Origin: Pseudomonas knackmussii B13
Lineage (GTDB): Bacteria > Pseudomonadota > Gammaproteobacteria > Pseudomonadales > Pseudomonadaceae
Direction of reading: 5' to 3'
Assembly: GCF_000689415.1 (NCBI RefSeq)
Contig: NZ_HG322950.1
Span: 2,797,501-2,861,500 of the forward strand
DNA: 64,000 bases
Below are positions 27,411 through 35,716 of the stretch, piece after piece. The notes under the pieces were generated by a model. That model was not told where the DNA came from and ran no database searches. It was given only the letters and a program-made list of their open reading frames with translations. Numbering within the stretch: the stretch's first letter is position 1; the number at the start of each line of letters is the position of its first letter. The position numbers and the translations under genes are program-made.

Positions 27411-28586
27411 TCAGAAGTAGTAGCCAATGTTGCTGTAGAGCTGGTTTTCCCAGTGGCTGGTGCCACCGGCGCCGAGGCTCTGGGTGTAGCTGCCGCCGCC
27501 TATGTAGGGGTCGTTGCGGCCGTGCAGCCACTCCAGGGCGATCCACAGCGGGCCGAGGCTGAACGAGGTGCCGGCGATGAAGCGCTGGGAGTCCTTGAAG
27601 GCGGATTCGTCCTTGTCGAACAGGCTGTAGTTGGCATAGAGCTTCACGCCTGAAAGCCAGCCGTATTGCCCCGGCAGGCTGTAGCTGAGGTCCGCCACGT
27701 AGAGGTTGCCCTTGGCGGCGACGTTGAAGGTGCCGTCGAAGCTGCCGAAGCTCACCAGGCGGTCATCGCCGGGGTTCTCCGGGGTCATCTGCTGGCGTGC
27801 CGCCAGGCCCTGGAGCCCCCAGGCACCGTGTTGCGCGGTGGCGTGCAGGGCGGCGGCGACACGGTGTCCGTCGCGGTCGGTGTCCTGGTTCTCCAGCGTG
27901 GAGGTGAGCAACGAGGCGCCGACCTCGCCATTCCAGCCGTCGGCCTGGTAGCTGCGCGCGAGGCGACCGACCAGGATATTCGTCTCGTGGTTGTCGCTGC
28001 CGTCGACGACGTAGGTGTCGGCGCTGGCGACGCTGGTGCCGTATGTCCGGCCGCCCCGGCTGGTGCCGCGCCCCTGTTCCGCCGGGATCGGGTAGTAGGC
28101 CGCCTGCAGGTCCCATTCGCCCTGCCGGGCCAGGTACTTGAAGCCGATGTCCTGGGTGTCCTCCAGGCCTATCACGTTGCCGAGGGTCTCGAAGAAGGTG
28201 CTGCCGAAGTAGGGCGCCAGGCCGAAGGGGATGGCGGTCTGGCCGACCTGCAGTTGCTGTTCGGGAGTGAAGCGATAGCCGACCCAGGCGTACTCGGCGA
28301 AGGCGATGTCGCCGACCCGGTCGGTGTACTCGTAGGGATAGGCGTCGCCATAGAAGCGGTACTTGGCGGCGGCTATCCAGGTGTCGGAGTGGTAGTCGGC
28401 GGTGAGGAAGAAGGTATCGAAGCTCAGCTTCGAGAGGTCCCGGTCGGGGTCGTAGTCCAGCCGCCCGCGCAGGGCGCCGCCGAGGTCGAGGTTATCGGTG
28501 ACTTCCACCGCACTGGCGTGCTGGGCCAGGCCGAGGGTGAGAAGGGCTGCATAAATCGAGGTAAGCCGAGTGCGTTGCAGTGACAT
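27411..28586 (-). CDS. outer-membrane porin
   Basis: A 391-residue protein with a Sec signal peptide (about 1-26, ending ASAVEV) and an alternating beta-strand pattern ending in an aromatic residue (SNIGYYF), typical of outer-membrane barrels. Resembles the phosphate-selective/DUF1302-like porins; no OprD signature was recognised. Placed between hyuB and the permease, it is probably the outer-membrane route for the same substrate. A GC hairpin lies in the gap to hyuB (about 27292-27312) and an AACAAGAA Crc-type word (complement of 28601-28608) sits 14 bases before the start. Confidence 0.8.
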   Translation of the reverse strand: MSLQRTRLTSIYAALLTLGLAQHASAVEVTDNLDLGGALRGRLDYDPDRDLSKLSFDTFFLTADYHSDTWIAAAKYRFYGDAYPYEYTDRVGDIAFAEYAWVGYRFTPEQQLQVGQTAIPFGLAPYFGSTFFETLGNVIGLEDTQDIGFKYLARQGEWDLQAAYYPIPAEQGRGTSRGGRTYGTSVASADTYVVDGSDNHETNILVGRLARSYQADGWNGEVGASLLTSTLENQDTDRDGHRVAAALHATAQHGAWGLQGLAARQQMTPENPGDDRLVSFGSFDGTFNVAAKGNLYVADLSYSLPGQYGWLSGVKLYANYSLFDKDESAFKDSQRFIAGTSFSLGPLWIALEWLHGRNDPYIGGGSYTQSLGAGGTSHWENQLYSNIGYYF

Positions 28587-28649
28587 GAACCGCTCCGGGT
28601 TTCTTGTTGTGGTTGCAGGTGAGGGGCCGCCCCGGCGGGCGGCCGGAAG

Positions 28650-29978
28650 TCAGCCCAGATCGCCCTGGAGCTGGTTGCGACGCAGCAGCAGGGGCGCTGC
28701 GCGGTAAACGAGGAAGGCCACGACGAAGGCGGCCGGCGCTGCGGCGGTGGCCAGGTCGGCGTTGCCGGAAAGCTGCAGGGCGATGCCCGCGGCGGCGGAC
28801 AGCAACCAGGCCAGCAGGCCGCGGGCGCGGAAGGCGGGCGGGGGGTGGAGCCGGTAGCGGACGCTACGCGTCCCGAGCAGGTGCGCCAGGGTGATGGCGA
28901 CCCAGCCGACGATGAACAGGCTTTGGTAGGCCAGCGCCTGGAGGATGTAGCTGAACACGTCGAGCAGCATCAGCAGGTAGACCAGCGCACCGGTCAGCAG
29001 CGCCCAGGCCACGTAGGGCACGCGCCGCAGGCCGAAGTGGCTGCAGAAGGCCTGCAGGTTGGTGGCGGCGAGGAAGAAGTTGCCGGTGTTGATCCGTGTC
29101 TGGCTGATCCACACGAAGAGCAGGCCGCCCAGGCCGATGAGCTGGATGATCGCCAGCACCACCGAGACCTCGCTCAGTCCGCCCTCGGTGGGAATGGTGG
29201 CGGCGAGGAAGATGCCGACCAGGCCGTTGAGCAGGAAGGCCACCGTGTAGAAGGGCATGCCGAAGTTGAAGCGCGCGTGGTAGGTGCTGTCTCCGGGCTT
29301 GCCGAAGCGGGCATAGTCCCAGGTGTACATCATCAGCACCCAGACGCCCATGAAGTAGGTGAAGCAGTTCCACCAGCCGTGGGCCACCGGCCCGCCCTTG
29401 GGCGCCAGGCTCAACCAGGCCGAGGAGTAGCCATACTCGCCGATGGCCATCGCCACCGCCGCCACCAGGCCCAGCAGGTAGAAGGGCAGCAGCACGCCGT
29501 TGAGCTTGTCGAGCCAGCGCATGGCATTGCCGAAGATCAGCAGCACGCTGTAGGCGACCACTACCAGGAACGCGGCGTGCAGTTCCAGCCCCGGCAGGTA
29601 GCGGTGCAGCGCCACCGCCATCACCGAGCCTTCGAAGACGCTGTAGTAGATGGCCGTGGCGCTGAAGATCAGCGTGGCCAGCGCCGCGCCGCTGCGGCCG
29701 AACAGCACCTGGGAAAACTGCGCGACGGACAGCCCGCTGGCGATGGCGTGGCGGGCGATGACGGCGTTGATGACGCCGTAGCTGAGCACCGACAGCACCA
29801 GGCCGATCAGTGCGTTCAGCGTGCCGTAGCCCATGGCCAGGGCGGCGGCGACGACCAGGTAGAACATCGCGCTGCAGATGCCCCACCAGGCCATGGTCAG
29901 GGAACCGCGGCCGAGCCGCTGGTCCTCGGGGATGGGGAGTTCGGGAGTCGTTTGCGTGTTGGAAAGTGCGCCAGCCAT
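28650..29978 (-). CDS. NCS1-family (purine/cytosine/hydantoin) permease
   Basis: A 442-residue, about twelve-helix transporter. The N-terminal LPIPEDQRLGRGSLTMAWWG and the following GYGTLNALIGLVLS region are typical of the cytosine/purine permease (NCS1) family, which includes hydantoin permease Mhp1. First gene of the presumed hyu operon. Substrate assignment (hydantoin-like) is inference from hyuAB. Confidence 0.87.
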   Translation of the reverse strand: MAGALSNTQTTPELPIPEDQRLGRGSLTMAWWGICSAMFYLVVAAALAMGYGTLNALIGLVLSVLSYGVINAVIARHAIASGLSVAQFSQVLFGRSGAALATLIFSATAIYYSVFEGSVMAVALHRYLPGLELHAAFLVVVAYSVLLIFGNAMRWLDKLNGVLLPFYLLGLVAAVAMAIGEYGYSSAWLSLAPKGGPVAHGWWNCFTYFMGVWVLMMYTWDYARFGKPGDSTYHARFNFGMPFYTVAFLLNGLVGIFLAATIPTEGGLSEVSVVLAIIQLIGLGGLLFVWISQTRINTGNFFLAATNLQAFCSHFGLRRVPYVAWALLTGALVYLLMLLDVFSYILQALAYQSLFIVGWVAITLAHLLGTRSVRYRLHPPPAFRARGLLAWLLSAAAGIALQLSGNADLATAAAPAAFVVAFLVYRAAPLLLRRNQLQGDLG

Positions 29979-30186
29979 GACCGTAACCCTTCTTGTAATG
30001 GAGTGAGAGGCTCCAGAACGGTAAGGAAAAGCGTTCGATCGGGATTGGCGTTTGGCGTACGTGTTTTTGCGCCTGGGCGCACAGAAAACCCGCAGAGGCT
30101 CTGCCGCGCGGATCGCCGCTGGAGCGCTGCTGTCGAGGGGCGACGATGAACCGCGACCGGTCGGCCGCGGCTCGTACCCAATGGCC

Positions 30187-30561
30187 TCAGAACGGCCGGC
30201 TGCCGCTCAGGCTGATGCGCTTCAGGCGGCGCCGCTCGGAGGCGGGGAAGGCGTTGCGGGCGTGCAGGGTGGCCTGGTTGTCCCACCAGACGATGTCGCC
30301 GACCTGCCACTTGTGGGTGTAGATCAGCTCGGGTTTCTGCAGGTGCGCGCGCAGGCGTTCGATCAGGGCCTTGCCTTGTTGCGGGTCGGCGCCGGGGATT
30401 TCCACTTCGGTGTGCACGCTGAGGAAGAGCACGGGCTTGCCGCTTTCCGGATGGATGCGCACCAGCGGGTGTTCGGTGCCCTGGATCGGCTCGATGTCGG
30501 GAACGCCCGCCAAAAGGGGCCTGGACACTGATCGTGGACTCAATCCAGGCGCCATATGCAA
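30187..30561 (-). pseudogene. truncated TauD/TfdA dioxygenase (C-terminal remnant)
   Basis: Only about the last 100 residues of a TauD-family 2OG oxygenase remain (from about EHPLVRIHPESGK to ISLSGSRPF). The distal histidine (ATLHARN) and the arginine-rich tail are kept, but the HxD iron motif and the whole N-terminal half are missing. The open frame happens to extend to an ATG at 30561 through unrelated residues. It sits back to back with the tau operon, which carries an intact paralogue; a decayed second sulfonate/alkyl-sulfate dioxygenase is likely. Confidence 0.8.
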
Positions 30562-30620
30562 ATAACCAAAAAGTATTTATTTCTAATTTCTTATATCTGT
30601 AATCTCGCTCCTACCGGACC
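30540..30620 (+). promoter_or_regulatory. AT-rich upstream region of tauABCD
   Basis: A sharp AT-rich stretch (about 30557-30603) in otherwise GC-rich DNA, about 100-150 bases before tauA. It is where a sulfur-starvation promoter with CysB-type control would be expected; no exact elements assigned. Confidence 0.4.
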
Positions 30621-30706
30621 ACCGGACACGCCCCGATCCCCCTGAAAACGTCCCGTGGTCCGTCCTCGCTCAGCAGGCGGCCGCCCAGTCCCTGAGGAGC
30701 AACGCC

Positions 30707-31717
30707 ATGAAATCCATTTTCGCCCCGCGCCGCCTGCTGGCCGCGCTCGCCCTGGCCGGTATCGCCGGCGTCGCCCAGGCCGACATCACCCTCGGCTACC
30801 AGACCGGCATCGATCCGACCAAGGTTCCCCAGGCCGATGGCACCTATGAAAAAGCCATCGGCGAGAAGCTCGACTGGCGTCGTTTCAACAGTGGCGCCGA
30901 AGTGGTCACGGCCATCGCCTCGGGCGACGTGCAGCTCGGCAACCTCGGCTCCAGCCCGCTCGCCGCCGCCACCTCGCGCGGCCTGCCGATCGTGGCCTTC
31001 ATCGTCACCGCGCAGATCAACGCGGCCGAGGCCCTGGTGGTACGCAACGGCAGCAAGATCGAGAAGCCCGAAGACCTGGTCGGCAAGACCATCGCCACGC
31101 CCTTCGTTTCCACCTCGCACTACAGCCTGCTGGGCGCGCTCAAGCATTGGAACATCGACCCGAGCAAGGTGAAGATCGTCAACCTCAACCCCACCGAGAT
31201 CGCCGCCGCCTGGCGCCGTGGCGACATCGACGGCGCCTTCGTCTGGTCGCCGGCCCTGGGCGAGATCAAGAGGAGCGGCAAGGTGCTGACCGACGCCGCG
31301 GAAGTGGGCACCTGGGGCGCACCGACCTTCGAGGTCTGGGTGGCCCGCAAGGACTTCGCCGAGAAACACCCGGAAGTGCTGGCCAAGTTCGCCCGCGTGA
31401 CCCTGGATTCCTTCGCCGACTACAACGCCCACAAGGCCCAGTGGACCGCCGATTCCGAGCAGGCGAAGAAGATCGCCCGCCTGACCGGCGCATCTCCTGC
31501 AGACGTGCCCGAACTGCTCGCCGGTTCGGCCTTCCCGGAAACCCAGGCGCAGCTCTCCAGCGCCCTGCTGGGCGGCGGCACCGCGAAGGACATCGCCGGT
31601 ACTGCGGCCTTCCTCAAAGAGCAGAAGCGTGTGCCTTCGGTGCTCAAGGACTACAGCCCGTACGTCAGCGCCGAATACGTGCGCCAGGCGGAATCGGTCC
31701 AGGTCGGGCAGCGCTGA
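30707..31717 (+). CDS. tauA: TauA, taurine ABC transporter binding protein
   Basis: A 336-residue periplasmic binding protein with a signal peptide (about 1-25, ending VAQA) and the sulfonate/nitrate binding-protein fold (DITLGYQTGIDPTKV ... GDVQLGNLGSSPLAAATSRGLPI ... GAFVWSPALGE). First gene of a tauABCD set. A 160-base gap containing REP hairpins separates it from tauB, unusual within an operon and possibly a device that keeps tauA mRNA more abundant. Confidence 0.9.
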   Translation: MKSIFAPRRLLAALALAGIAGVAQADITLGYQTGIDPTKVPQADGTYEKAIGEKLDWRRFNSGAEVVTAIASGDVQLGNLGSSPLAAATSRGLPIVAFIVTAQINAAEALVVRNGSKIEKPEDLVGKTIATPFVSTSHYSLLGALKHWNIDPSKVKIVNLNPTEIAAAWRRGDIDGAFVWSPALGEIKRSGKVLTDAAEVGTWGAPTFEVWVARKDFAEKHPEVLAKFARVTLDSFADYNAHKAQWTADSEQAKKIARLTGASPADVPELLAGSAFPETQAQLSSALLGGGTAKDIAGTAAFLKEQKRVPSVLKDYSPYVSAEYVRQAESVQVGQR

Positions 31718-31726
31718 GGCGCGAGT

Positions 31727-31835
31727 GCGGCGGATAACCGCTACGCGGTTATTGCCCTACGCACACATCTTTCCCCTGTAGGAGCGCGCCATGCGCGCGA
31801 ATCGCGGCCATGGGCCGCTCCTACAGGGTCATCAG
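31727..31835. repeat. REP hairpins inside the tau operon
   Basis: GGATAACCGC TAC GCGGTTATTGCCC hairpin at about 31731-31756 and an inverted pair TGTAGGAGCGCGCC / GGGCCGCTCCTACAGG at about 31777-31829, lying between tauA and tauB. Confidence 0.8.
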
Positions 31836-31877
31836 GAAATACCCAGGATTCCTTCTCACCCTACGGAGGGCAGAAAC

Positions 31878-32684
31878 ATGAGCCGTTTGACGGCCGAGGC
31901 GGTGAGCCTCTCCTTCGAGCAGCATGGCCAGATCCGGCGCGTGCTGCATGAACTCACACTGGACGTGACCAAGGGCGAGTCCCTGGTGGTGCTCGGCCCT
32001 TCCGGCTGCGGCAAGTCGACCCTGCTCAACGTCCTCGCCGGCTTCCAGCAACCCGACCGCGGTCGCGTGCAGATCGACGGCCGCACCCTCGAAGGCCCCG
32101 GCGGCGAGCGTGGCGTGGTGTTCCAGGACGACGCCCTGATGCCCTGGCTGGACGCCCTCGACAACGTCGCCCTGGGCCTGCGCATTCGCGGCCTGGGCCG
32201 TGCCGAGCGCGAGGCCCGCGCCCGCGAGGTGCTGGGCCTGGTCGGCCTGCAGGAGCACGCGCATTACCGCGTCTCGCAGCTTTCCGGCGGCCAGCGGCAG
32301 CGCTTGGGCCTGGCCCGCGCGCTGGCGGTGGAACCGGATTTCCTTTTGCTCGACGAACCCTTCGGCGCACTCGATGCGTTGACCCGCGAGCGCATGCAGG
32401 TGCTGACCCTGGACCTGTGGCGCAAGACCGGCAAGGGCCTCTTCCTGATCACCCACAGCGTCGACGAGGCGCTGTTCCTGGCCACCGACCTGGTGGTCAT
32501 GGACGGCCCGCCGGCGCGCATCGTCAAGCGCCTGCGTCCGGACTTCGCGCGGCGCTATGCGGCCGGCGAGCCGGTGCGTTCGATCAAGTCCGATCCCGAG
32601 TTTGGTCGCCTGCGTCAGGCGTTATTGGATGAGTTCTTGGAAGACGAGAGCCTGGAAGAGCCGGAGGCCGAACATGCCCACTGA
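31878..32684 (+). CDS. tauB: TauB, taurine ABC transporter ATPase
   Basis: A 268-residue ABC ATPase: Walker A GPSGCGKST, Q-loop VVFQDDALMPW, signature LSGGQRQRLGLARAL, Walker B FLLLDEPFGALD and H-loop LITHSVDEAL. The DD following the Q-loop and short length match sulfonate/taurine importers. Start at 31878 follows GGAGGG. Overlaps tauC by 11 bases. Confidence 0.92.
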   Translation: MSRLTAEAVSLSFEQHGQIRRVLHELTLDVTKGESLVVLGPSGCGKSTLLNVLAGFQQPDRGRVQIDGRTLEGPGGERGVVFQDDALMPWLDALDNVALGLRIRGLGRAEREARAREVLGLVGLQEHAHYRVSQLSGGQRQRLGLARALAVEPDFLLLDEPFGALDALTRERMQVLTLDLWRKTGKGLFLITHSVDEALFLATDLVVMDGPPARIVKRLRPDFARRYAAGEPVRSIKSDPEFGRLRQALLDEFLEDESLEEPEAEHAH

Positions 32685-33492
32685 TACCCTGACCGCCAAG
32701 CTGCCTGCGAACCGTCGCAGCGCTGTGGTCCGCCCGCGTGATTCGCGCCGCTGGGCCGCTGCGGGCAGCCTCGGCGCGCTCTTTGCTTTCTGGTGGCTGG
32801 CCACGCATCTGGGCTGGGTCGACACCCTGTTCCTGCCGGCTCCCGAGCAACTGGTCGATACCTTCAAGCGCCTGCTCGCCGAAGGCTACGTCGACGCCAG
32901 CCTCTGGCAGCACATCGGCACCAGCCTGCTGCGCGTGCTGCTGGCCCTCGGCGCGGCGGTGCTGACCGCCATTCCGCTGGGCATCCTCATGGGCCTCAAC
33001 CCGCTGGTGGGCGCCGCGCTCGATCCTCTGGTGGAGTTCTACCGGCCGATCCCGCCGCTGGCCTACCTGCCGCTGATCGTCATCTGGTTCGGCATCGGCG
33101 AGCTGTCCAAGGTGCTGCTGATCTACCTGGCGCTGTTCGCGCCGCTGCTGATCGCCACCGCCGCCAGTGTGCGCCGCGTGGACAAGACGCGCATCCAGGC
33201 GGTGCGCTGCCTGGGCGCCAACCGCTGGCAGGTGGTGCGCCACGTGATCCTGCCCAGCGCGCTGCCAGAAGTCCTCACCGGCCTGCGCATCGCCCTCGGC
33301 GTGGGCTGGTCCACCCTGGTCGCCGCCGAGCTGATCGCCGCCAACCGCGGCCTGGGCTTCATGGTGCAGTCGGCCGCGCAGTTCCTCGCCACCGACGTGG
33401 TGGTGCTGGGCATCCTGCTGATCGCCGCCATCGCCCTGAGCTTCGAACTGGGCCTGCGCTGGCTGCAGCGCCGCTTCGCATCCTGGGAGTAG
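32674..33492 (+). CDS. tauC: TauC, taurine ABC transporter permease
   Basis: A 272-residue inner-membrane permease with about six helices and the cytoplasmic coupling segment VDKTRIQAVRCLGANRWQVVRHVILPSALPEVLTGLRIALG (EAA loop). Starts MPTDTLTAK inside the end of tauB. Confidence 0.92.
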   Translation: MPTDTLTAKLPANRRSAVVRPRDSRRWAAAGSLGALFAFWWLATHLGWVDTLFLPAPEQLVDTFKRLLAEGYVDASLWQHIGTSLLRVLLALGAAVLTAIPLGILMGLNPLVGAALDPLVEFYRPIPPLAYLPLIVIWFGIGELSKVLLIYLALFAPLLIATAASVRRVDKTRIQAVRCLGANRWQVVRHVILPSALPEVLTGLRIALGVGWSTLVAAELIAANRGLGFMVQSAAQFLATDVVVLGILLIAAIALSFELGLRWLQRRFASWE

Positions 33493-33534
33493 GGCACGGG
33501 CCCGGCTTCGCGTACGAGAATTCGAGAGAGAAAA

Positions 33535-34371
33535 ATGACCACCCTGACCATCGAACCCATCAGCCCGGCCCTCGGCGCCGTTGTCTCCGGCATCGACCTG
33601 CGCCAGCCGCTGGACGACGCCCAGCAGCAGGCCATCGAGCGGGCGCTGCTGCAGCACCAGGTGCTGTTCTTCCGCAACCAGCCGCTGAACCCGGCGCAGC
33701 AGGCGAACTTCGCCCGCCGTTTCGGCGACCTGCACATCCATCCGATCTACCCGAGCGTGCCCGAGCAGCGCGAGGTGATCGTCCTCGACACCGCCGTCAC
33801 CGACGTGCGCGACAACGCCATCTGGCACACCGACGTGACCTTCCTGGAAACCCCAGCGCTGGGCGCCGTGCTGGCTGCCAAGCAACTGCCGGCGTATGGC
33901 GGCGACACCCTCTGGGCCAGCGGCATCGCGGCCTTCGAGGCGCTGTCGAAACCGTTGCAGCAGCTGCTCGACGGCCTGACCGCGACCCACGACATCGGCA
34001 AGTCCTTCCCCCAGGAGCGTTTCGGCGCCACCGACGCCGACCTCGCGCGCCTAGAAGAGGCACGGCTGAAGAACCCGCCGCGCTCGCATCCGGTGATCCG
34101 CACCCACCCGGTGACCGGGCGCAAGGCGCTGTTCGTCAGCGACGGTTTCACCACGCGCATCAACGAAGTTTCGGCCGCGGAAAGTCGCGCGTTGCTCGAC
34201 CTGCTGTTCGCCCATTTCAGCCGTCCGGAACTCAGCGTGCGCTGGCGCTGGCAGGAGAACGACGTGGCCTTCTGGGACAACCGCGTGACCCAGCACTACG
34301 CGGTCGACGACTACCGCCCGCAGCGCCGGGTGATGCACCGCGCGACCATCCTCGGCGACAAGCCTTTCTGA
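33535..34371 (+). CDS. tauD: TauD, taurine:2-oxoglutarate dioxygenase
   Basis: A 278-residue Fe(II)/2OG dioxygenase that releases sulfite from taurine. The iron triad is H98, D100 (IWHTDVTF) and H254 (TQHYAVDDY); R269 is the expected 2OG-binding arginine. Length equals family norm (about 280). Last gene of the operon, 42 bases after tauC. Confidence 0.92.
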   Translation: MTTLTIEPISPALGAVVSGIDLRQPLDDAQQQAIERALLQHQVLFFRNQPLNPAQQANFARRFGDLHIHPIYPSVPEQREVIVLDTAVTDVRDNAIWHTDVTFLETPALGAVLAAKQLPAYGGDTLWASGIAAFEALSKPLQQLLDGLTATHDIGKSFPQERFGATDADLARLEEARLKNPPRSHPVIRTHPVTGRKALFVSDGFTTRINEVSAAESRALLDLLFAHFSRPELSVRWRWQENDVAFWDNRVTQHYAVDDYRPQRRVMHRATILGDKPF

Positions 34372-34392
34372 CGGTGCACTTTTTCGCGGACG

Positions 34393-34443
34393 AAAAAAAA
34401 GGCCATTACCGAGTCGCGGGGGAAGCGGGGAGTGGTAATGGCC
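34393..34443 (-). terminator. Rho-independent terminator downstream of the hydroxyacyl-CoA dehydrogenase
   Basis: Perfect 10-bp arms GGCCATTACC / GGTAATGGCC (34401-34410 and 34434-34443), 23-nt GC-rich loop, and eight U after the stem on the minus strand (34393-34400). It lies about 175 bases beyond the dehydrogenase stop and faces away from tauD. Confidence 0.8.
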
Positions 34444-34618
34444 TGATGCTTCAAAACCAGGTGCTAGAACCTGATGGCGTTCAAATTAGCAAATAGTTGG
34501 CTGGCTAATGATGAATGCGCTTGATAGTGCATATGGCCGGGGGCAATAGAGGCGGCCAACGGGATCGTGCGAAAGGGCTGGGCGAGCGGCCGGGAGCCTG
34601 GGGCTCCCAGCGTGCGGG

Positions 34619-35488
34619 TCAGTAGCTGAAGAAGCCCTGGCCGGCTTTGCGGCCGAGGCGGCCGGCAGCGACCATTTCCTTGAGCAGCGGCGCGGGGCGG
34701 TACTTGGAGTCGCCGAAGCCGTCGTAGAGCACCTGCATGATCGCCAGCAGGGTGTCCAGGCCGATCAGGTCGGCCAGGGCCAGCGGGCCGATCGGGTGGT
34801 TGCAGCCCAGTTGCATGCCGGCGTCGATGTCGGCGGCGCTGGCCAGGCCTTCCTGCAGCACGAAGATCGCTTCGTTGATCATCGGCACCAGGATGCGGTT
34901 GACCGCGAAGCCCGGAGCGTTTTTCACGCTCACCGCGGTCTTGCCGACGATGCTGGCGAAGTTCATGGCCAGCGCGTGGGTGCTGTCGGAGGTCTGCAGG
35001 CCGCGGATCACTTCCAGCAGGCCCATCACCGGCACCGGGTTGAAGAAGTGCATGCCGATGAAGCGCTGCGGGTTGCGCACCACCACGGCCAGCTGGGTGA
35101 TGGAGATCGACGAAGTGTTGCTGGCGATCACGCACTCGGGCGACACCAGTTCATCCACCTGGCGCAGGATGCGCAGCTTCAGTTCGAGGTTCTCGGTGGC
35201 GGCTTCGATCACCAGGTCGGCGTCCTTCAGCGCGGCATAGTCGGTGCTGCCGTGGATGCGCGCGAGGATGCCGGGTTTGTCGGCGGCGGCCAGCTTCTCT
35301 TTCTTGATCAGGCGCTCGAGGTTGCCGTCGATGGTGGCCAGGCCACGCTGCACGGCGGCGTCGTTGACGTCGATCATGGCCACCTGGAGGCCGGCCGCGG
35401 CGCACACCTGGGCGATGCCGTTGCCCATGGTGCCGGCGCCGATCACGCCGATCTTGCGGATGCCGAGGGTGGTGTCTGCGGTGCTCAT
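34619..35488 (-). CDS. 3-hydroxyacyl-CoA (3-hydroxybutyryl-CoA) dehydrogenase, short form
   Basis: A 289-residue NAD-dependent dehydrogenase: Rossmann VIGAGTMGNGIAQ near residue 15, NTSSISITQL and GMHFFNPVPVM in the catalytic region, and a single C-terminal domain ending in GRKAGQGFFSY. Half the size of the PaaH in this window, so more like fatty-acid or PHB-related enzymes. AACAACAA words lie just upstream of the ATG (complement of 35491-35498), overlapping the ribosome-binding region, a strong position for Hfq/Crc repression. Confidence 0.88.
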   Translation of the reverse strand: MSTADTTLGIRKIGVIGAGTMGNGIAQVCAAAGLQVAMIDVNDAAVQRGLATIDGNLERLIKKEKLAAADKPGILARIHGSTDYAALKDADLVIEAATENLELKLRILRQVDELVSPECVIASNTSSISITQLAVVVRNPQRFIGMHFFNPVPVMGLLEVIRGLQTSDSTHALAMNFASIVGKTAVSVKNAPGFAVNRILVPMINEAIFVLQEGLASAADIDAGMQLGCNHPIGPLALADLIGLDTLLAIMQVLYDGFGDSKYRPAPLLKEMVAAGRLGRKAGQGFFSY

Positions 35489-35716
35489 CTTTGTTGTTCT
35501 TCCTCTCAGGTGGATGGACTGCGCCTTTGGCGCCGGCGGCGACGATAGCGCAGGCGCGGCCGACCGGCGAGTCTCGTAACGGGTGGGGCAGCGGCCTTGG
35601 CGTTTTTCCGAGGGTATATACGCCATAGGCTGGCCGAATCGCCCATATGGGTGGGGCAAGCCGCATCGAAATGGCCGAGAATCGACGGCACACCGCGACC
35701 CAGCCAGGCGATGCCC

